A stretch of DNA of 64,000 nt from Lentilactobacillus buchneri (lineage in GTDB: Bacteria; Bacillota; Bacilli; Lactobacillales; Lactobacillaceae). The notes below the pieces were generated by a model. That model made no database searches and was not told where the DNA came from. It saw only the letters and a list, made by a program, of their open reading frames with translations. Positions 7,931-16,438 of the stretch are shown piece after piece. Position numbers and translations under genes: made by a program. Within the stretch, counting starts at the first letter, position 1, and every line of letters starts with the position of its first letter. Location of the stretch: the NCBI RefSeq assembly GCF_018314255.1, contig NZ_CP073066.1:1922001-1986000 (forward strand). The letters are read 5' to 3'.

Positions 7931-8902
7931 ATGCGAGCAGCATATATTACACAAAATGGTGAGGCAAAGGACATCAAGATTGGTGAGTTGCCGAAGCCTG
8001 AAATTACCAATGATGAAGTGTTAATTAAAGTGAATGCGGTGGCCGTCAACCATGTCGACACGTTTGTCCGTTCGGGATCTTTTAAAACCGATACCAATTT
8101 TCCGTTTGTGATCGGCAGGGATGCCGTTGGTCAAGTTGAAGAAGTCGGAGCTGACGTCACCGGTTTTTCCAAAGGCAACTGGGTTTGGACCAACAGCATG
8201 GGCTATGCCGGCCGCCAAGGGGTGACCAGCGAGTACGCTGCCATTCCCGCGGCCAGACTATTCCATGTGCCCGAACACGTGGAGCCGACTCAATTGGTGG
8301 CCGCCGTTCATTCAGCGGCAACTGCCGCAATCGTGTTGACCAAAGTGTTTGGGGCCGTCTCCGGAGCATCAATCCTGGTTGAAGGCGCCGCCGGCCACGT
8401 TGGAACAAAGTTTGTCCAGATGGCCCACATTATGGGACTCAAGGTGGTCACGACTTCCAACACGAGCGACTTTGACCTGCTGGATCGCTTGGGAAGCGAT
8501 CAATGTCTGAATTACGATAAGTCATTAAAGAAACAGCTCTCCAAGGCTGAAATTCAAAAAGTTGACTATGTGGTCGATACCTCTGGGCAAGTTCAACTCC
8601 AGGATAATTTACGGGCATTGAAGCCGGGCGGCAAAGTCTGCTTGATTACAGCACCAAAGAGCAATCAATTCTCGTTTGACGTCCGTCAGTTTTATACCCA
8701 GTCAAAGACAATCAGCGGGTTTGTGATCAGCAACGCGCCACTGGATCAAATTCAAGATGCGGCTAAGTTTATTAATCGGCTGATGGCTGACGGTTATCTG
8801 CTGGAGGACCCGGTTTTGGAGAAGTCCTACGAGGATGCTGCGTGGGCTCACAAGAAGTTGGAAAAGAATGCCAAGAAGAAAAAGATTCTCCTCAAATTTT
8901 AA
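7931..8902 (+). CDS. Zinc-independent medium-chain dehydrogenase, quinone oxidoreductase-like
   Basis: 323 aa from ATG 7931, set by GGGAGG at 7918-7923 (an ATG at 7916 would bury the RBS). MDR fold: N-terminal GroES-like part (ELPKPEITNDEVLIKVNAVAVNH in pieces), then a nucleotide-binding part with VEGAAGHVGTKFVQMA, an AxxGxVG-type motif of NADPH-dependent quinone reductases. No catalytic zinc Cys/His set is seen. A TATAAT at 7884-7889 is the likely -10. It probably reduces quinones or enones with NADPH in the cytosol; the true substrate is unknown. Confidence 0.85.
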   Translation: MRAAYITQNGEAKDIKIGELPKPEITNDEVLIKVNAVAVNHVDTFVRSGSFKTDTNFPFVIGRDAVGQVEEVGADVTGFSKGNWVWTNSMGYAGRQGVTSEYAAIPAARLFHVPEHVEPTQLVAAVHSAATAAIVLTKVFGAVSGASILVEGAAGHVGTKFVQMAHIMGLKVVTTSNTSDFDLLDRLGSDQCLNYDKSLKKQLSKAEIQKVDYVVDTSGQVQLQDNLRALKPGGKVCLITAPKSNQFSFDVRQFYTQSKTISGFVISNAPLDQIQDAAKFINRLMADGYLLEDPVLEKSYEDAAWAHKKLEKNAKKKKILLKF

Positions 8903-8937
8903 TAAGCAAAACATTTAGGAAATTAAAATAAATCAGT

Positions 8938-8969
8938 TATACTGTACTTGTAGATAGGAAACGCTTACA
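8938..8969 (+). promoter_or_regulatory. Promoter -10 and near-consensus cre of the SDR gene
   Basis: TATACT at 8938-8943 followed by AGGAAACGCTTACA (8956-8969), 12 of 14 positions of the cre consensus. The cre lies just downstream of the expected start of transcription, the usual position for repression by CcpA. Confidence 0.5.
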
Positions 8970-8983
8970 AGGAGGTATGACAT

Positions 8984-9718
8984 ATGGGGAAATTAGATAA
9001 CAAAGTTGCAATTATTACTGGTGCATCTCAAGGAATGGGTGCCAGTCACGCCAAGATGTTCGTTAACGAAGGCGCTAAAGTTGCGCTTACCGATATTAAC
9101 GCAGAAAAAGGGAACGCTCTGGCTGATGAATTAGGCGATAACGTTATTTTTATCAAGCAGGATGTTTCCAGTGAAGATGATTGGAAGAACGTCATTGATG
9201 AAACGGTGAAGAAGTTCGGTAAGCTGGATATTCTGGTTAATAATGCCGGAATCAGTTTTAACAAACCGCTTTCCGATATCACTCTCGATGACTACATGAA
9301 GATCTTTAAGATCAACCAGCTTTCCGTCTTCTTGGGGATGAAATACGCAGCTGAAGCCATGAAGAAGAATGGCAGCGGCAGTATCGTTAATATTTCATCA
9401 ATGAACGGTCTGGTTGGTGGTGCGATTGGTTACACCGATACCAAGTTTGCCGTTCGTGGGATGACTAAAGCTGCAGCATTGCAGTTGGCCGGTTCTCACA
9501 TCCGGGTTAACTCGGTTCACCCAGGGGTAATTTCCACCCCAATGATTCACCAAGGTGATAGTGAAGAAGTCATCAAGCAGTTTGCAAAATCAATTCCGCT
9601 GCAAAGAGTGGCAGAACCTGAAGAAGTATCAAAAATGGTGCTCTTCTTAGCATCAGATGACGCTAGCTACTCAACAGGATCTGAATTCGTGATTGATGGT
9701 GGAATGACAGCGATGTAA
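8984..9718 (+). CDS. Short-chain dehydrogenase/reductase (classical SDR)
   Basis: 244 aa; AAGGAGGT is 7 nt before ATG 8984. Motifs: TGASQGMG (cofactor), NNAG at about residues 85-88, Ser in NISSMNG and the YxxxK pair as YTDTK. The usual YxASK has Asp-Thr in the variable positions. Asp after the second strand (LTDIN) suggests NAD preference. Close family members are annotated as glucose 1-dehydrogenase, acetoin reductase or 3-oxoacyl-ACP reductase; the substrate cannot be decided. It is monocistronic, with a likely CcpA site and a strong terminator. Confidence 0.85.
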   Translation: MGKLDNKVAIITGASQGMGASHAKMFVNEGAKVALTDINAEKGNALADELGDNVIFIKQDVSSEDDWKNVIDETVKKFGKLDILVNNAGISFNKPLSDITLDDYMKIFKINQLSVFLGMKYAAEAMKKNGSGSIVNISSMNGLVGGAIGYTDTKFAVRGMTKAAALQLAGSHIRVNSVHPGVISTPMIHQGDSEEVIKQFAKSIPLQRVAEPEEVSKMVLFLASDDASYSTGSEFVIDGGMTAM

Positions 9719-9761
9719 CTGAATGCGGTGGTGTTGGGATGCCAACATCTAACTGAATTCA

Positions 9762-9810
9762 AAAAAGCCGTTGGACAAAAGAAATCAACTTTTGTCTCAA
9801 CGGCTTTTTA
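9762..9810. terminator. Bidirectional terminator
   Basis: AAAAAGCCGTTGGACAAAAG and a near-complement ending in TTTTT. It separates the convergent SDR gene and the 85-aa gene. A small GTTGG/CCAAC hairpin precedes it. Confidence 0.85.
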
Positions 9811-9816
9811 GATTGT

Positions 9817-10074
9817 TTAATGGCCAAACTTCAAATGCAACGTATAGATGAATTTATACGAACGCATCTTTTCAGCTCTGGAATGGACTGCGTGGCCGAA
9901 TAAAGGCTTTTTGGCCGGTTCCAGTTGATGCAGCTCTAACAGCATTCGAGCCTCACCATCACCATGAATGGCGCGATACTTCAATTCGTTTTCAGCTGCT
10001 TTGGCGACCAGTGCTTCAGACCAGCAACGCGGACTGAGCCGTGTGTATAGGTCATAATTGCTTTCATTTTCCAT
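9817..10074 (-). CDS. Small hypothetical protein, 85 aa
   Basis: I do not recognise the family. ATG 10074 is preferred; a GGGGGAG lies about 13 nt upstream, longer than usual, so the start is uncertain. The frame is open to 10161. It is basic and Ala/Glu/Leu-rich in the middle, suggesting a helical soluble protein, with a C-terminal YKFIYTLHLKFGH tail. Confidence 0.5.
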   Translation of the reverse strand: MENESNYDLYTRLSPRCWSEALVAKAAENELKYRAIHGDGEARMLLELHQLEPAKKPLFGHAVHSRAEKMRSYKFIYTLHLKFGH

Positions 10075-10180
10075 GATTATGTAGACGCTCCCCCGAAACT
10101 CAACTATTTGTATAATGAAATCACTATCTATAAGATTATGATTTTTTCGCCAATAAGTCAATTAGGGTTTGTACCAATTC

Positions 10181-10230
10181 AAAAAGGATCAGGCAATCAT
10201 TTCTAGAGGGAAATAATTGTCTGATCCTTT
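10181..10230 (-). terminator. Terminator of dacA
   Basis: AAAGGATCAG-type stem with a 10-nt loop. Read on the minus strand it ends in TTTTT, just after the dacA stop. Confidence 0.8.
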
Positions 10231-10256
10231 ACTCAAGATGCTGCATCCACACAGTA

Positions 10257-11447
10257 CTAAGCCAGATTCTGGTTATAAACGTAATTCATCAAGGACCGGG
10301 TTTCGGTAAACTCGTTTTCGTCATGCAGGACAACCGTGATAATCCGGTCATGGCCTGACTTACGACCAGTTCCGACGAAGCAGTAACCCGCCGGATCGGT
10401 GTAGCCGGTCTTTAAGCCATCAACGTTCAGGGACTTTTGATAATACTTTCGTCCTGGCAGCAGGTTATTGTAGTTGTGAAGCGTTTGACCATCGACCTTC
10501 ATTGATTTAACTGAAGCGTCGGTCAAAATATCGTTGTAATCAACAACGAAGTGACGGGAAATTTGAGCAATATCGCTGGCTGAAACGTAATTGGCATTCT
10601 TGGAAGCACCAATACTGTAACCATAAGGAGCCAAACTATTCTGTTCCATCCCGGAAGCCGAAACAAATGATGAGTGCTTCAATCCCCATTCCTTGGCTTG
10701 ATTATTCATCATGCCAATGAATTTTTTGTTGTAAGCAGGCGTTGAACCGCCGGCAACCCATTGTCCAAGGGCAATTGCGGCGTTATTGGATGATTCAATC
10801 AGACCTGCCAGGTACAACTGACGAACAGTGTAGCTGTTGTGGTTGAATTTAAAGCCGCCGAAGACATTGGATTTACCTAATTTCTTCAAACCGGCATTAC
10901 TCGTGGTGACCTTACTGGACCAAGTACCTTTGCCTTGAGAAATCTTTTGACGAACCAGGTAGAGGGTCATCAGTTTGGAAAGAGAAGCGATGGGTCGAGC
11001 AGTGTTGGCGTTTTTTGTCCACACGTTATTATTGGTATTGACATCCAAAGCGACCGCAGACTTGGCATATTTGAGCCCAAATGGTGAGGTGCCGGCCTTT
11101 AAGTACTTATGCCAAACAATGCCAGAAACTGTTCCGGAACCATTTTTCACTTTATAGTAGAGTGCTTTTGAACTGCCATGCTTCAAAGTCACCTTGGCCG
11201 TCGCGTACCAGGTGGTGTACGGGTAGGTCTTTAAATTTGCAACCTTCTTGGTGTGTGAAGCGTTATACACCGCGCCCTTGGTCGAACTTTTGTGATAGGG
11301 CGTCTTCTTTATCGCTGTGGTTGAGACAGTTTTATAGGAACTTGAACTGGCGTTGACCGTACGCGTCTGCCCCCAAAGTCCCATTCCAATTGTGATTGTG
11401 GTTGCACAGGTAACCAGTGCCAATCGCAAAAATTGATTCATTTTCAT
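10257..11447 (-). CDS. dacA: Serine-type D-Ala-D-Ala carboxypeptidase (penicillin-binding protein)
   Basis: 396 aa; ATG 11447 is 7-8 nt after GAGGAGGAG. Signal peptide at residues 1-34 (hydrophobic core, then TVNA cleavage area). Residues about 40-125 form a GW/SH3-like wall-binding module (YATAKVTLKHG, VSGIVWHKYL). The catalytic domain carries SLSK (155-158), SSN (219-221) and KTG (346-348), the three active-site motifs of peptidase S11. It trims the terminal D-Ala from peptidoglycan pentapeptides outside the membrane. The C-terminal amphipathic anchor of classic DacA is missing, so attachment is probably through the N-terminal module. It is monocistronic. Confidence 0.9.
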   Translation of the reverse strand: MKMNQFLRLALVTCATTITIGMGLWGQTRTVNASSSSYKTVSTTAIKKTPYHKSSTKGAVYNASHTKKVANLKTYPYTTWYATAKVTLKHGSSKALYYKVKNGSGTVSGIVWHKYLKAGTSPFGLKYAKSAVALDVNTNNNVWTKNANTARPIASLSKLMTLYLVRQKISQGKGTWSSKVTTSNAGLKKLGKSNVFGGFKFNHNSYTVRQLYLAGLIESSNNAAIALGQWVAGGSTPAYNKKFIGMMNNQAKEWGLKHSSFVSASGMEQNSLAPYGYSIGASKNANYVSASDIAQISRHFVVDYNDILTDASVKSMKVDGQTLHNYNNLLPGRKYYQKSLNVDGLKTGYTDPAGYCFVGTGRKSGHDRIITVVLHDENEFTETRSLMNYVYNQNLA

Positions 11448-11556
11448 ATATAATCTCCTCCTCATTCAATAAAAAGTGTAACATTCAACCTTTGCCCACT
11501 TTGTCTTTTTAACAAAACTGTAAAAGAACTGTTTGATCGGAGTAATTCTGTGAGTT

Positions 11557-12222
11557 CTAATTAATATTGGTGAAATAGTCTGGAAATTTATCAAGCACTG
11601 ATTGTTGTTCGCTGAGCATTAAATTGAGATGGCTATAAACCAGTTGGTGTACCTTTGCCGCATCATGGTCACTGAAGGCATTGATAATATCTCGATGTTC
11701 TTGGGTCAGTCTGTTCATGGGCAGGTTGGCGTCATAAACTCTGAGCAGCCGATAGCGATTCAGGTCGGTACTGAAACTGATTAGCCAATTCCAAATATTT
11801 TGTTTGTTGGCAAACTCGTAAATCTTTTGATGAAAATGGTTGTCCATTTGAAAGAATCGTTGGATCTGATCACGTTTGGAGGCCGTTTGCTGTTCTTCGA
11901 CCACAGCTGACAGCTGATCGATTTGGTCATCGGAAACAGTGCCACCGATTGACTTGGCGATGTCTGATTCCAACAACTGGCGGGCATAGCGGGCATCCAG
12001 TGATTTTTTCAGGTCAATTCGAGTGACGTAAGTGCCGCTTTGGGGAAGCGAGTAAAGCATGTCGTCCCGCCGCAAACGGAGCATGGCTTCTCTAACAGGG
12101 GTCCGGCTAACCCCAATTTCTTCTTCAAATTGTTTGTCGGAGACTTGTTGACCGGGGTACAAATCCAGATTCATGATTTTGGTATAGATTGCGTTATAGG
12201 CCTTGTCTTGTAAACTTTCCAT
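11557..12222 (-). CDS. GntR/FadR-family regulator (FCD domain), likely hexuronate regulator
   Basis: 221 aa. N-terminal winged helix at residues 5-70 (QFEEEIGVSRTPVREAMLRL is the recognition region), followed by an all-helical FCD ligand domain. It lies divergent from uxuA, one gene from kdgK, so control of hexuronate breakdown is inferred. Its own upstream region and that of kdgK share a 13-bp sequence that may be its operator, implying autoregulation. The RBS is weak (GATGAG). Confidence 0.85.
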   Translation of the reverse strand: MESLQDKAYNAIYTKIMNLDLYPGQQVSDKQFEEEIGVSRTPVREAMLRLRRDDMLYSLPQSGTYVTRIDLKKSLDARYARQLLESDIAKSIGGTVSDDQIDQLSAVVEEQQTASKRDQIQRFFQMDNHFHQKIYEFANKQNIWNWLISFSTDLNRYRLLRVYDANLPMNRLTQEHRDIINAFSDHDAAKVHQLVYSHLNLMLSEQQSVLDKFPDYFTNIN

Positions 12223-12268
12223 GTCATCTCATCTTTCTTTTTTTAAAATCGATCCACTGAGAATATGT

Positions 12269-12281
12269 TACCATATTAATT
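12269..12281. promoter_or_regulatory. Candidate GntR operator (copy 1)
   Basis: TACCATATTAATT upstream of the gntR gene; identical in 13 of 13 bases to a sequence upstream of kdgK. Confidence 0.55.
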
Positions 12282-12390
12282 ATTTTCCTGAACCGTCAAA
12301 GTGAATGAAATGGGGTGGCAGCGACTTTGACCGGGAATTTTAAAAGTGATATATTAGTAGCACATTAATGGTTTGGAAAGGACGATTGTC

Positions 12391-13464
12391 TTGAAAATAG
12401 GGTTCAGATGGTTCGGCGAGCAGAATGATCCGGTTCAACTGGCGGAGATTCGCCAAATACCAGGGGTTTCTCAGGCCGTCACGGCACTTTATGACGTTCC
12501 TGTCGGTGAGGTGTGGCCAAAGGATCGAATTGCTCAGCTGAAGCAAGCGGTCACCAGTGCCGGCTTGGGTTTTGAAGTGATTGAATCGGTCAATGTTCAT
12601 GATGATATCAAGACCGGTCAGCCTGGACGGGATCAATATATTGAAAATTATCAGCAGACCATCAAGAACCTGGCTGAAGCCGGCGTGAAGGTGATTTGCT
12701 ACAATTTTATGCCGGTATTTGACTGGCTGCGGACCGATCTAACCTATCAGTTGCCGGATGGCTCGAATGCCATGGCTTACCAGCCTGAAATGTTACCTGA
12801 TGATCCGAATGAACTGATTCACCAAATTATGTCGGGCTCCAAGGGCTTTGAAATGCCAGGCTGGGAGCCTGAACGCTTGGCCCATGTCCAACAATTATTT
12901 GCCAAATATCGGGATGTGGACGCTGACCAATTACGGTCAAATTTAAAATATTTTCTGGATGCCATCATGCCCACTTGTGAAAAGTATGACGTCCGAATGG
13001 CAATGCATCCCGACGACCCGCCATTTCCATTGTTTGGCTTACCACGGATTTATAAAAACCGCGATGATATGCTCAAAATTGAGCAGCTGTACGAATCACC
13101 CTATAACGCCTTCACGATTTGTACCGGGAGCCTGGGAGAGAATCCACAAAATGACGTGCCGGCAATCATCCGCGAATTTGTTCAAAAAAACCGCGCACCG
13201 TTCATTCATGCTCGTAATATCCGCTTCATGAACCAGACAAAAACAGCCTTCCATGAGTCTGCTCATTTGTCGTCGGCCGGATCACTGGATATGTATGAGA
13301 TTGTCAAGGCACTGGCAGACAACGATTATGAGGGCTATCTCCGACCAGATCATGGGCGAAATATCTGGGGTGAACAGGGACGGCCAGGGTATGGGTTGTA
13401 CGACCGGGCACTGGGAGTGACCTATTTGAATGGGTTGTGGGAAACCATCCGGAAGAATCAATAG
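12391..13464 (+). CDS. uxuA: Mannonate dehydratase
   Basis: 357 aa. It starts with TTG 12391: AAAGGA lies 8 nt upstream, and the protein then begins MKIGFRWFG like other UxuA proteins, whereas the upstream TTG at 12373 would overlap the RBS. Conserved metal-site segments are visible: AMHPDDPP, ICTGSLGE, FIHARNI and RPDHGRN. It converts D-mannonate to 2-keto-3-deoxy-D-gluconate (KDG) with Mn2+ or Fe2+ in the cytosol. The kinase for KDG (kdgK) is the convergent neighbour. No uxaC, uxuB or KDPG aldolase is in the window. Confidence 0.93.
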   Translation: MKIGFRWFGEQNDPVQLAEIRQIPGVSQAVTALYDVPVGEVWPKDRIAQLKQAVTSAGLGFEVIESVNVHDDIKTGQPGRDQYIENYQQTIKNLAEAGVKVICYNFMPVFDWLRTDLTYQLPDGSNAMAYQPEMLPDDPNELIHQIMSGSKGFEMPGWEPERLAHVQQLFAKYRDVDADQLRSNLKYFLDAIMPTCEKYDVRMAMHPDDPPFPLFGLPRIYKNRDDMLKIEQLYESPYNAFTICTGSLGENPQNDVPAIIREFVQKNRAPFIHARNIRFMNQTKTAFHESAHLSSAGSLDMYEIVKALADNDYEGYLRPDHGRNIWGEQGRPGYGLYDRALGVTYLNGLWETIRKNQ

Positions 13465-13520
13465 GACTTTGGACAGATGAGCTTAATTATATTTGTTTTA
13501 ACTATGAACGAGGATATATT

Positions 13521-13566
13521 AAAGGGGTTGCCGGCAAAATGATTAGTTTTGTCGCAACCCCTTTTG
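13521..13566 (+). terminator. Terminator of uxuA
   Basis: AAAGGGGTTGC...GCAACCCCTTT stem, extended by a CGGCAAAA/TTTTGTCG inner helix. Confidence 0.8.
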
Positions 13567-13602
13567 CATTCTCTTAGTGTGTACCGATTACCGAGCCGAA
13601 CA

Positions 13603-13712
13603 GTGGGAAAACAAGCAGCTTCCGGCCGGATAAGGGGATTATCTAAATATCCAAACCCTGGATATTTAGATAATCCCCTTATCCTCTGGAAGCTAAACGC
13701 TTGTTTTCCCAC
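13603..13712. repeat. Long intergenic hairpin A (110 bp)
   Basis: Outer arms GTGGGAAAACAAGC / GCTTGTTTTCCCAC (14 bp), middle arms AGCTTCC / GGAAGCT, and an inner 26-bp perfect arm (13628-13653 with 13659-13684) around a 5-nt loop. Only small bulges interrupt it. There is no T-run, so it is not a normal terminator, and uxuA already has one. It lies between convergent uxuA and kdgK, starting 8 bp past the kdgK stop. Confidence 0.85.
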
Positions 13713-13720
13713 GCTGATTG

Positions 13721-14752
13721 TTATCTATTAACTGGATTTTTCCCTTTGCCATTGTTAGAAATCATCGCCGCCTTGATCTCGGCATCTGAAGAAAGGTTAA
13801 AGTCCCCAGGGATGGTCAGCTTCAAAACTGCAGCCGCCATCGCATAATCAAGCTGATACTGCGGATTGAAATTGTGGCCGATTCCATGGACAATGGCCGC
13901 GCCGAATGCGTCACCACCAGCAACCTCAGGGAGAACTTCGACATCGTAAATCGGGCTCTCATAGAATTGACCTTGATAATTCATGATTCCCATCCATTGG
14001 CTGCTTTGGGGACTATGAATGTTCCGTAAGATACTGGCCACGGTTGTGATGTTGGGGAACTTCGCCACGAGGGTCGTGATTGCTTGCTTAAATGTGGCCT
14101 TTTGATCGATCGCTTGGTGGTTGGCCGATTGAAAGGCTTTGATGCCAAAGGCCTGCTCGATATCTTCGTCGTGGACCAGACAAACATCGACGAGCGGCAG
14201 AATTTGTGGGTTAAACGCAACTGCTTGATCAGACGTCCAGAGTTTTCCTCGAAAATTAGCATCGTAAATCACTTTGATAGCGTGATTGCGGCAGAACTTA
14301 ACGGCTGATAAAAGAATCATCTGTAGGTTAGTTGAAAGGGCAGCAGTGATCCCCGAAATATAGAAAACATCCGTCTGATCCAGTAGTTGATTCCACGGAT
14401 AATCAGCCGCTTCTGATGTTGCAAAGGCACTGGTCGCCCGATCATAAATCACGTCACTGGCTCGTTGACTGACGCCTTGCTGGAGAAAATACAGACCGAT
14501 TCGGCTGCCGCCGCGACGAATGCGGCTGGTGTCGACGCCGAACGCCTTTAGTTTTGAAATGGCGGTGTCGCCGATTTCGTTGTTGGGGAGTTTGGTGATA
14601 AAGGCCGCTTGATCCCCCAGCAAAGCCAGTGAAACGGCAACGTTGGCTTCCGCACCGCCATAATTGGCATTGAACGAAGTCGCCTGAACCAACTTCTGAT
14701 TATCCGGAACCGTCAGCCTTAACATGATCTCTCCAAAAGTTGTCACCCGCAT
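13721..14752 (-). CDS. kdgK: 2-keto-3-deoxygluconate kinase (PfkB family)
   Basis: 343 aa; ATG 14752 is 8 nt after GGAGA, while the TTG at 14767 would consume that RBS. N-terminal NANYGGAEANVAVSLALLG is the PfkB GG motif. The C-terminal anion-hole motif reads EVAGGDAFGAA instead of the usual DTxGAGDxF; the catalytic Asp is kept. It phosphorylates KDG to KDPG in hexuronate breakdown, after uxuA. The kinase specificity rests on this neighbourhood; by sequence alone it could be another sugar kinase. Confidence 0.85.
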   Translation of the reverse strand: MRVTTFGEIMLRLTVPDNQKLVQATSFNANYGGAEANVAVSLALLGDQAAFITKLPNNEIGDTAISKLKAFGVDTSRIRRGGSRIGLYFLQQGVSQRASDVIYDRATSAFATSEAADYPWNQLLDQTDVFYISGITAALSTNLQMILLSAVKFCRNHAIKVIYDANFRGKLWTSDQAVAFNPQILPLVDVCLVHDEDIEQAFGIKAFQSANHQAIDQKATFKQAITTLVAKFPNITTVASILRNIHSPQSSQWMGIMNYQGQFYESPIYDVEVLPEVAGGDAFGAAIVHGIGHNFNPQYQLDYAMAAAVLKLTIPGDFNLSSDAEIKAAMISNNGKGKNPVNR

Positions 14753-14794
14753 CGCAAAAATCTCCAATCGTTATCATTACTTGTATCTGTATAA

Positions 14795-14807
14795 TACCAT
14801 ATTAATT
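14795..14807. promoter_or_regulatory. Candidate GntR operator (copy 2)
   Basis: TACCATATTAATT, here extended to an inverted repeat ACCA-7-TGGT, upstream of kdgK and overlapping its probable promoter (TATTAT on the minus strand). Confidence 0.55.
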
Positions 14808-14880
14808 GGTGCCAAAACGCGCGACTGATGCGGACGTTGACACTTTTAAACTGATTGTGACAGAATTAATTGAGATAATA

Positions 14881-14918
14881 AAAGGTCCGACCACTCAGTT
14901 AGAGAAGGCCGAACCTTA
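14881..14918 (-). terminator. Terminator of the DUF975 gene
   Basis: On the minus strand, AAGGTTCGGCC pairs with GGTCGGACCTT (two G-U pairs) and is followed by TTTTATT. Confidence 0.75.
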
Positions 14919-14927
14919 TTTAGATGG

Positions 14928-15728
14928 TTATTGATTTGATGAGTCGTCCGAATCGTCATTGGATTCATTGTCGGATTGATGGCTTGAATCGTTGGTGGTT
15001 GTGGGTTGATTTCCAGAAGTGGCTGCCGGTGTAACATTGATTCGATCGGCTTCTTGATGGACCTGCGCTTCGTGTTCATCCACCAACTCGCGATAGAAAT
15101 TGGCAAAACTGAGTTGCATATAAGGTTGAACCCAGATGGCCGCAATCCCCAGGGTAATGCCAACCAACAGTCCCCAGCCAATGAAGCTGAGGGCCATTAC
15201 AAAGTAATCCCACTTATGGCCGTCCATTAATTGACGACTGCGGGTAATGGCATCCAAATAACTGATTTTTTCGCCCCGGTCAACGGCATCGCGGTAGATG
15301 TATAATGCCTGGGAGTAGGCGACGGCTTTAATAAGCCCAGGAATGATCAACAGAATCATCCAAAGAATAATCAAAACCTGCTCAATGATGTAAATGACAA
15401 TGGTTCCCAAGAAATAGTCAACGTTGTTGAAGATGGTCATCGACTTTTGCAGCGGCTGATCATAGGTCAACTTTTGTCGCATCGCGTCGATACAGATAAA
15501 GGCGACGCCAATGGCGACCAGAGACCCGAGCAGAATTAGAATCATGCCGAAAGTCTGGGCACTGGTCCAGATTGGTTCACCGTTAATATCGTAAAGCTCT
15601 TCTTTTGGCGCATAGATATAGCCGCCAACAAATTCAAGAATAAATACTGGTAAAAATAGCAAAAAGAAAAATTTAAAATGAGCATTTAATAGGCTCTTAG
15701 AGTCTAGTTTTAACGCTTTTCTATCCAT
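14928..15728 (-). CDS. DUF975 family membrane protein
   Basis: 266 aa; ATG 15728 after GGGGG (7-8 nt). About five to six membrane helices (residues 18-40, 60-85, 105-135, 170-200). Family-typical segments are IIPGLIKAVAYSQALYIYRD and ITRSRQLMDGHK. The C-terminal 45 residues are a Ser/Asn/Asp/Thr-rich, probably disordered tail that its paralogue at 22607-23320 lacks. The function of DUF975 is unknown. It is monocistronic. Confidence 0.85.
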   Translation of the reverse strand: MDRKALKLDSKSLLNAHFKFFFLLFLPVFILEFVGGYIYAPKEELYDINGEPIWTSAQTFGMILILLGSLVAIGVAFICIDAMRQKLTYDQPLQKSMTIFNNVDYFLGTIVIYIIEQVLIILWMILLIIPGLIKAVAYSQALYIYRDAVDRGEKISYLDAITRSRQLMDGHKWDYFVMALSFIGWGLLVGITLGIAAIWVQPYMQLSFANFYRELVDEHEAQVHQEADRINVTPAATSGNQPTTTNDSSHQSDNESNDDSDDSSNQ

Positions 15729-15809
15729 AATCACAACCCCCGTCAATTTAAAATATCTTTACAAGTTAATTATAGTGCAACCTGTTGAATTCACTTAGTA
15801 AAACGTCCT

Positions 15810-16305
15810 TTATGCCTGCTTACTCGTCTGGATAAGATCATCCACCACTAATTTGTACAGCAGTGACTTAATTGCCATTGATTGGTACTGTTTAGCTGAC
15901 AAATGATCAGCGTCCACATCTGTCAGCTCCTGATTGAACAGGTCAATGAACTGAATTGAACAGGTCAATGAACTGATCATAAGCTTTGGGGGCGGAGTCG
16001 AGTTTGAGGGCGATTTTCATTGCCTGGTCGATGGTATCCAGCGATAAAATTGGCTTGAGCAGACTCACCACCAGAATTTTGGCCAAGTGAACCCGTGAGT
16101 AGCGCTTCTTGGTCGGGCGGTCAACCAGGCCTTTTTTAACGTAACTGTTGATCATGGATTTGGTAATCTCAGTGTGGGTGATTGGTGCCAAATATTGGTT
16201 GACCTCGTCAATCACTTGATCCATATACAAATCCAAATTAGGTAAATCTTCAAAGTGCGGCATGGTCATCGCCGCTAATTTTTTGGTAAAATTATCTTTA
16301 GTCAT
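15810..16305 (-). pseudogene. DUF1836 protein gene, frameshifted by a 22-bp tandem duplication
   Basis: ATG 16305 follows AAGGGGA. As it stands, the frame stops at 15943 after 120 residues (ending YDQFIDLFNSVH). An exact 22-bp tandem repeat at 15933-15976 causes this: removing one copy restores a frame that continues QELTDVDADHL and on to a stop at 15810-15812, giving 157 aa, a normal length for DUF1836. The domain has a MerR/HTH-like region (TEITKSMINSYVKKGLV, KRYSRVHLAKIL), suggesting DNA binding. The truncated product keeps the HTH part and may still act. Duplication slippage could be reversible. Confidence 0.85.
15933..15976. repeat. Exact 22-bp tandem duplication
   Basis: Copies 15933-15954 and 15955-15976 are identical (begin ATTGAACAGG, end ATGAACTGA) and lie inside the DUF1836 gene. 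22 is not a multiple of three, so the reading frame shifts. Confidence 0.95.
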
Positions 16306-16438
16306 GGTATTCCCCTTCGAATTGAATACTAGTATTATTGCATAGGATAGTCGAAAAATAAAGTACGTAGACTTTAAAACTATGTTATCTTGACTTAGAA
16401 AATAGAATAGCTTATTATGATGCTAAGGAGGCATCGTG

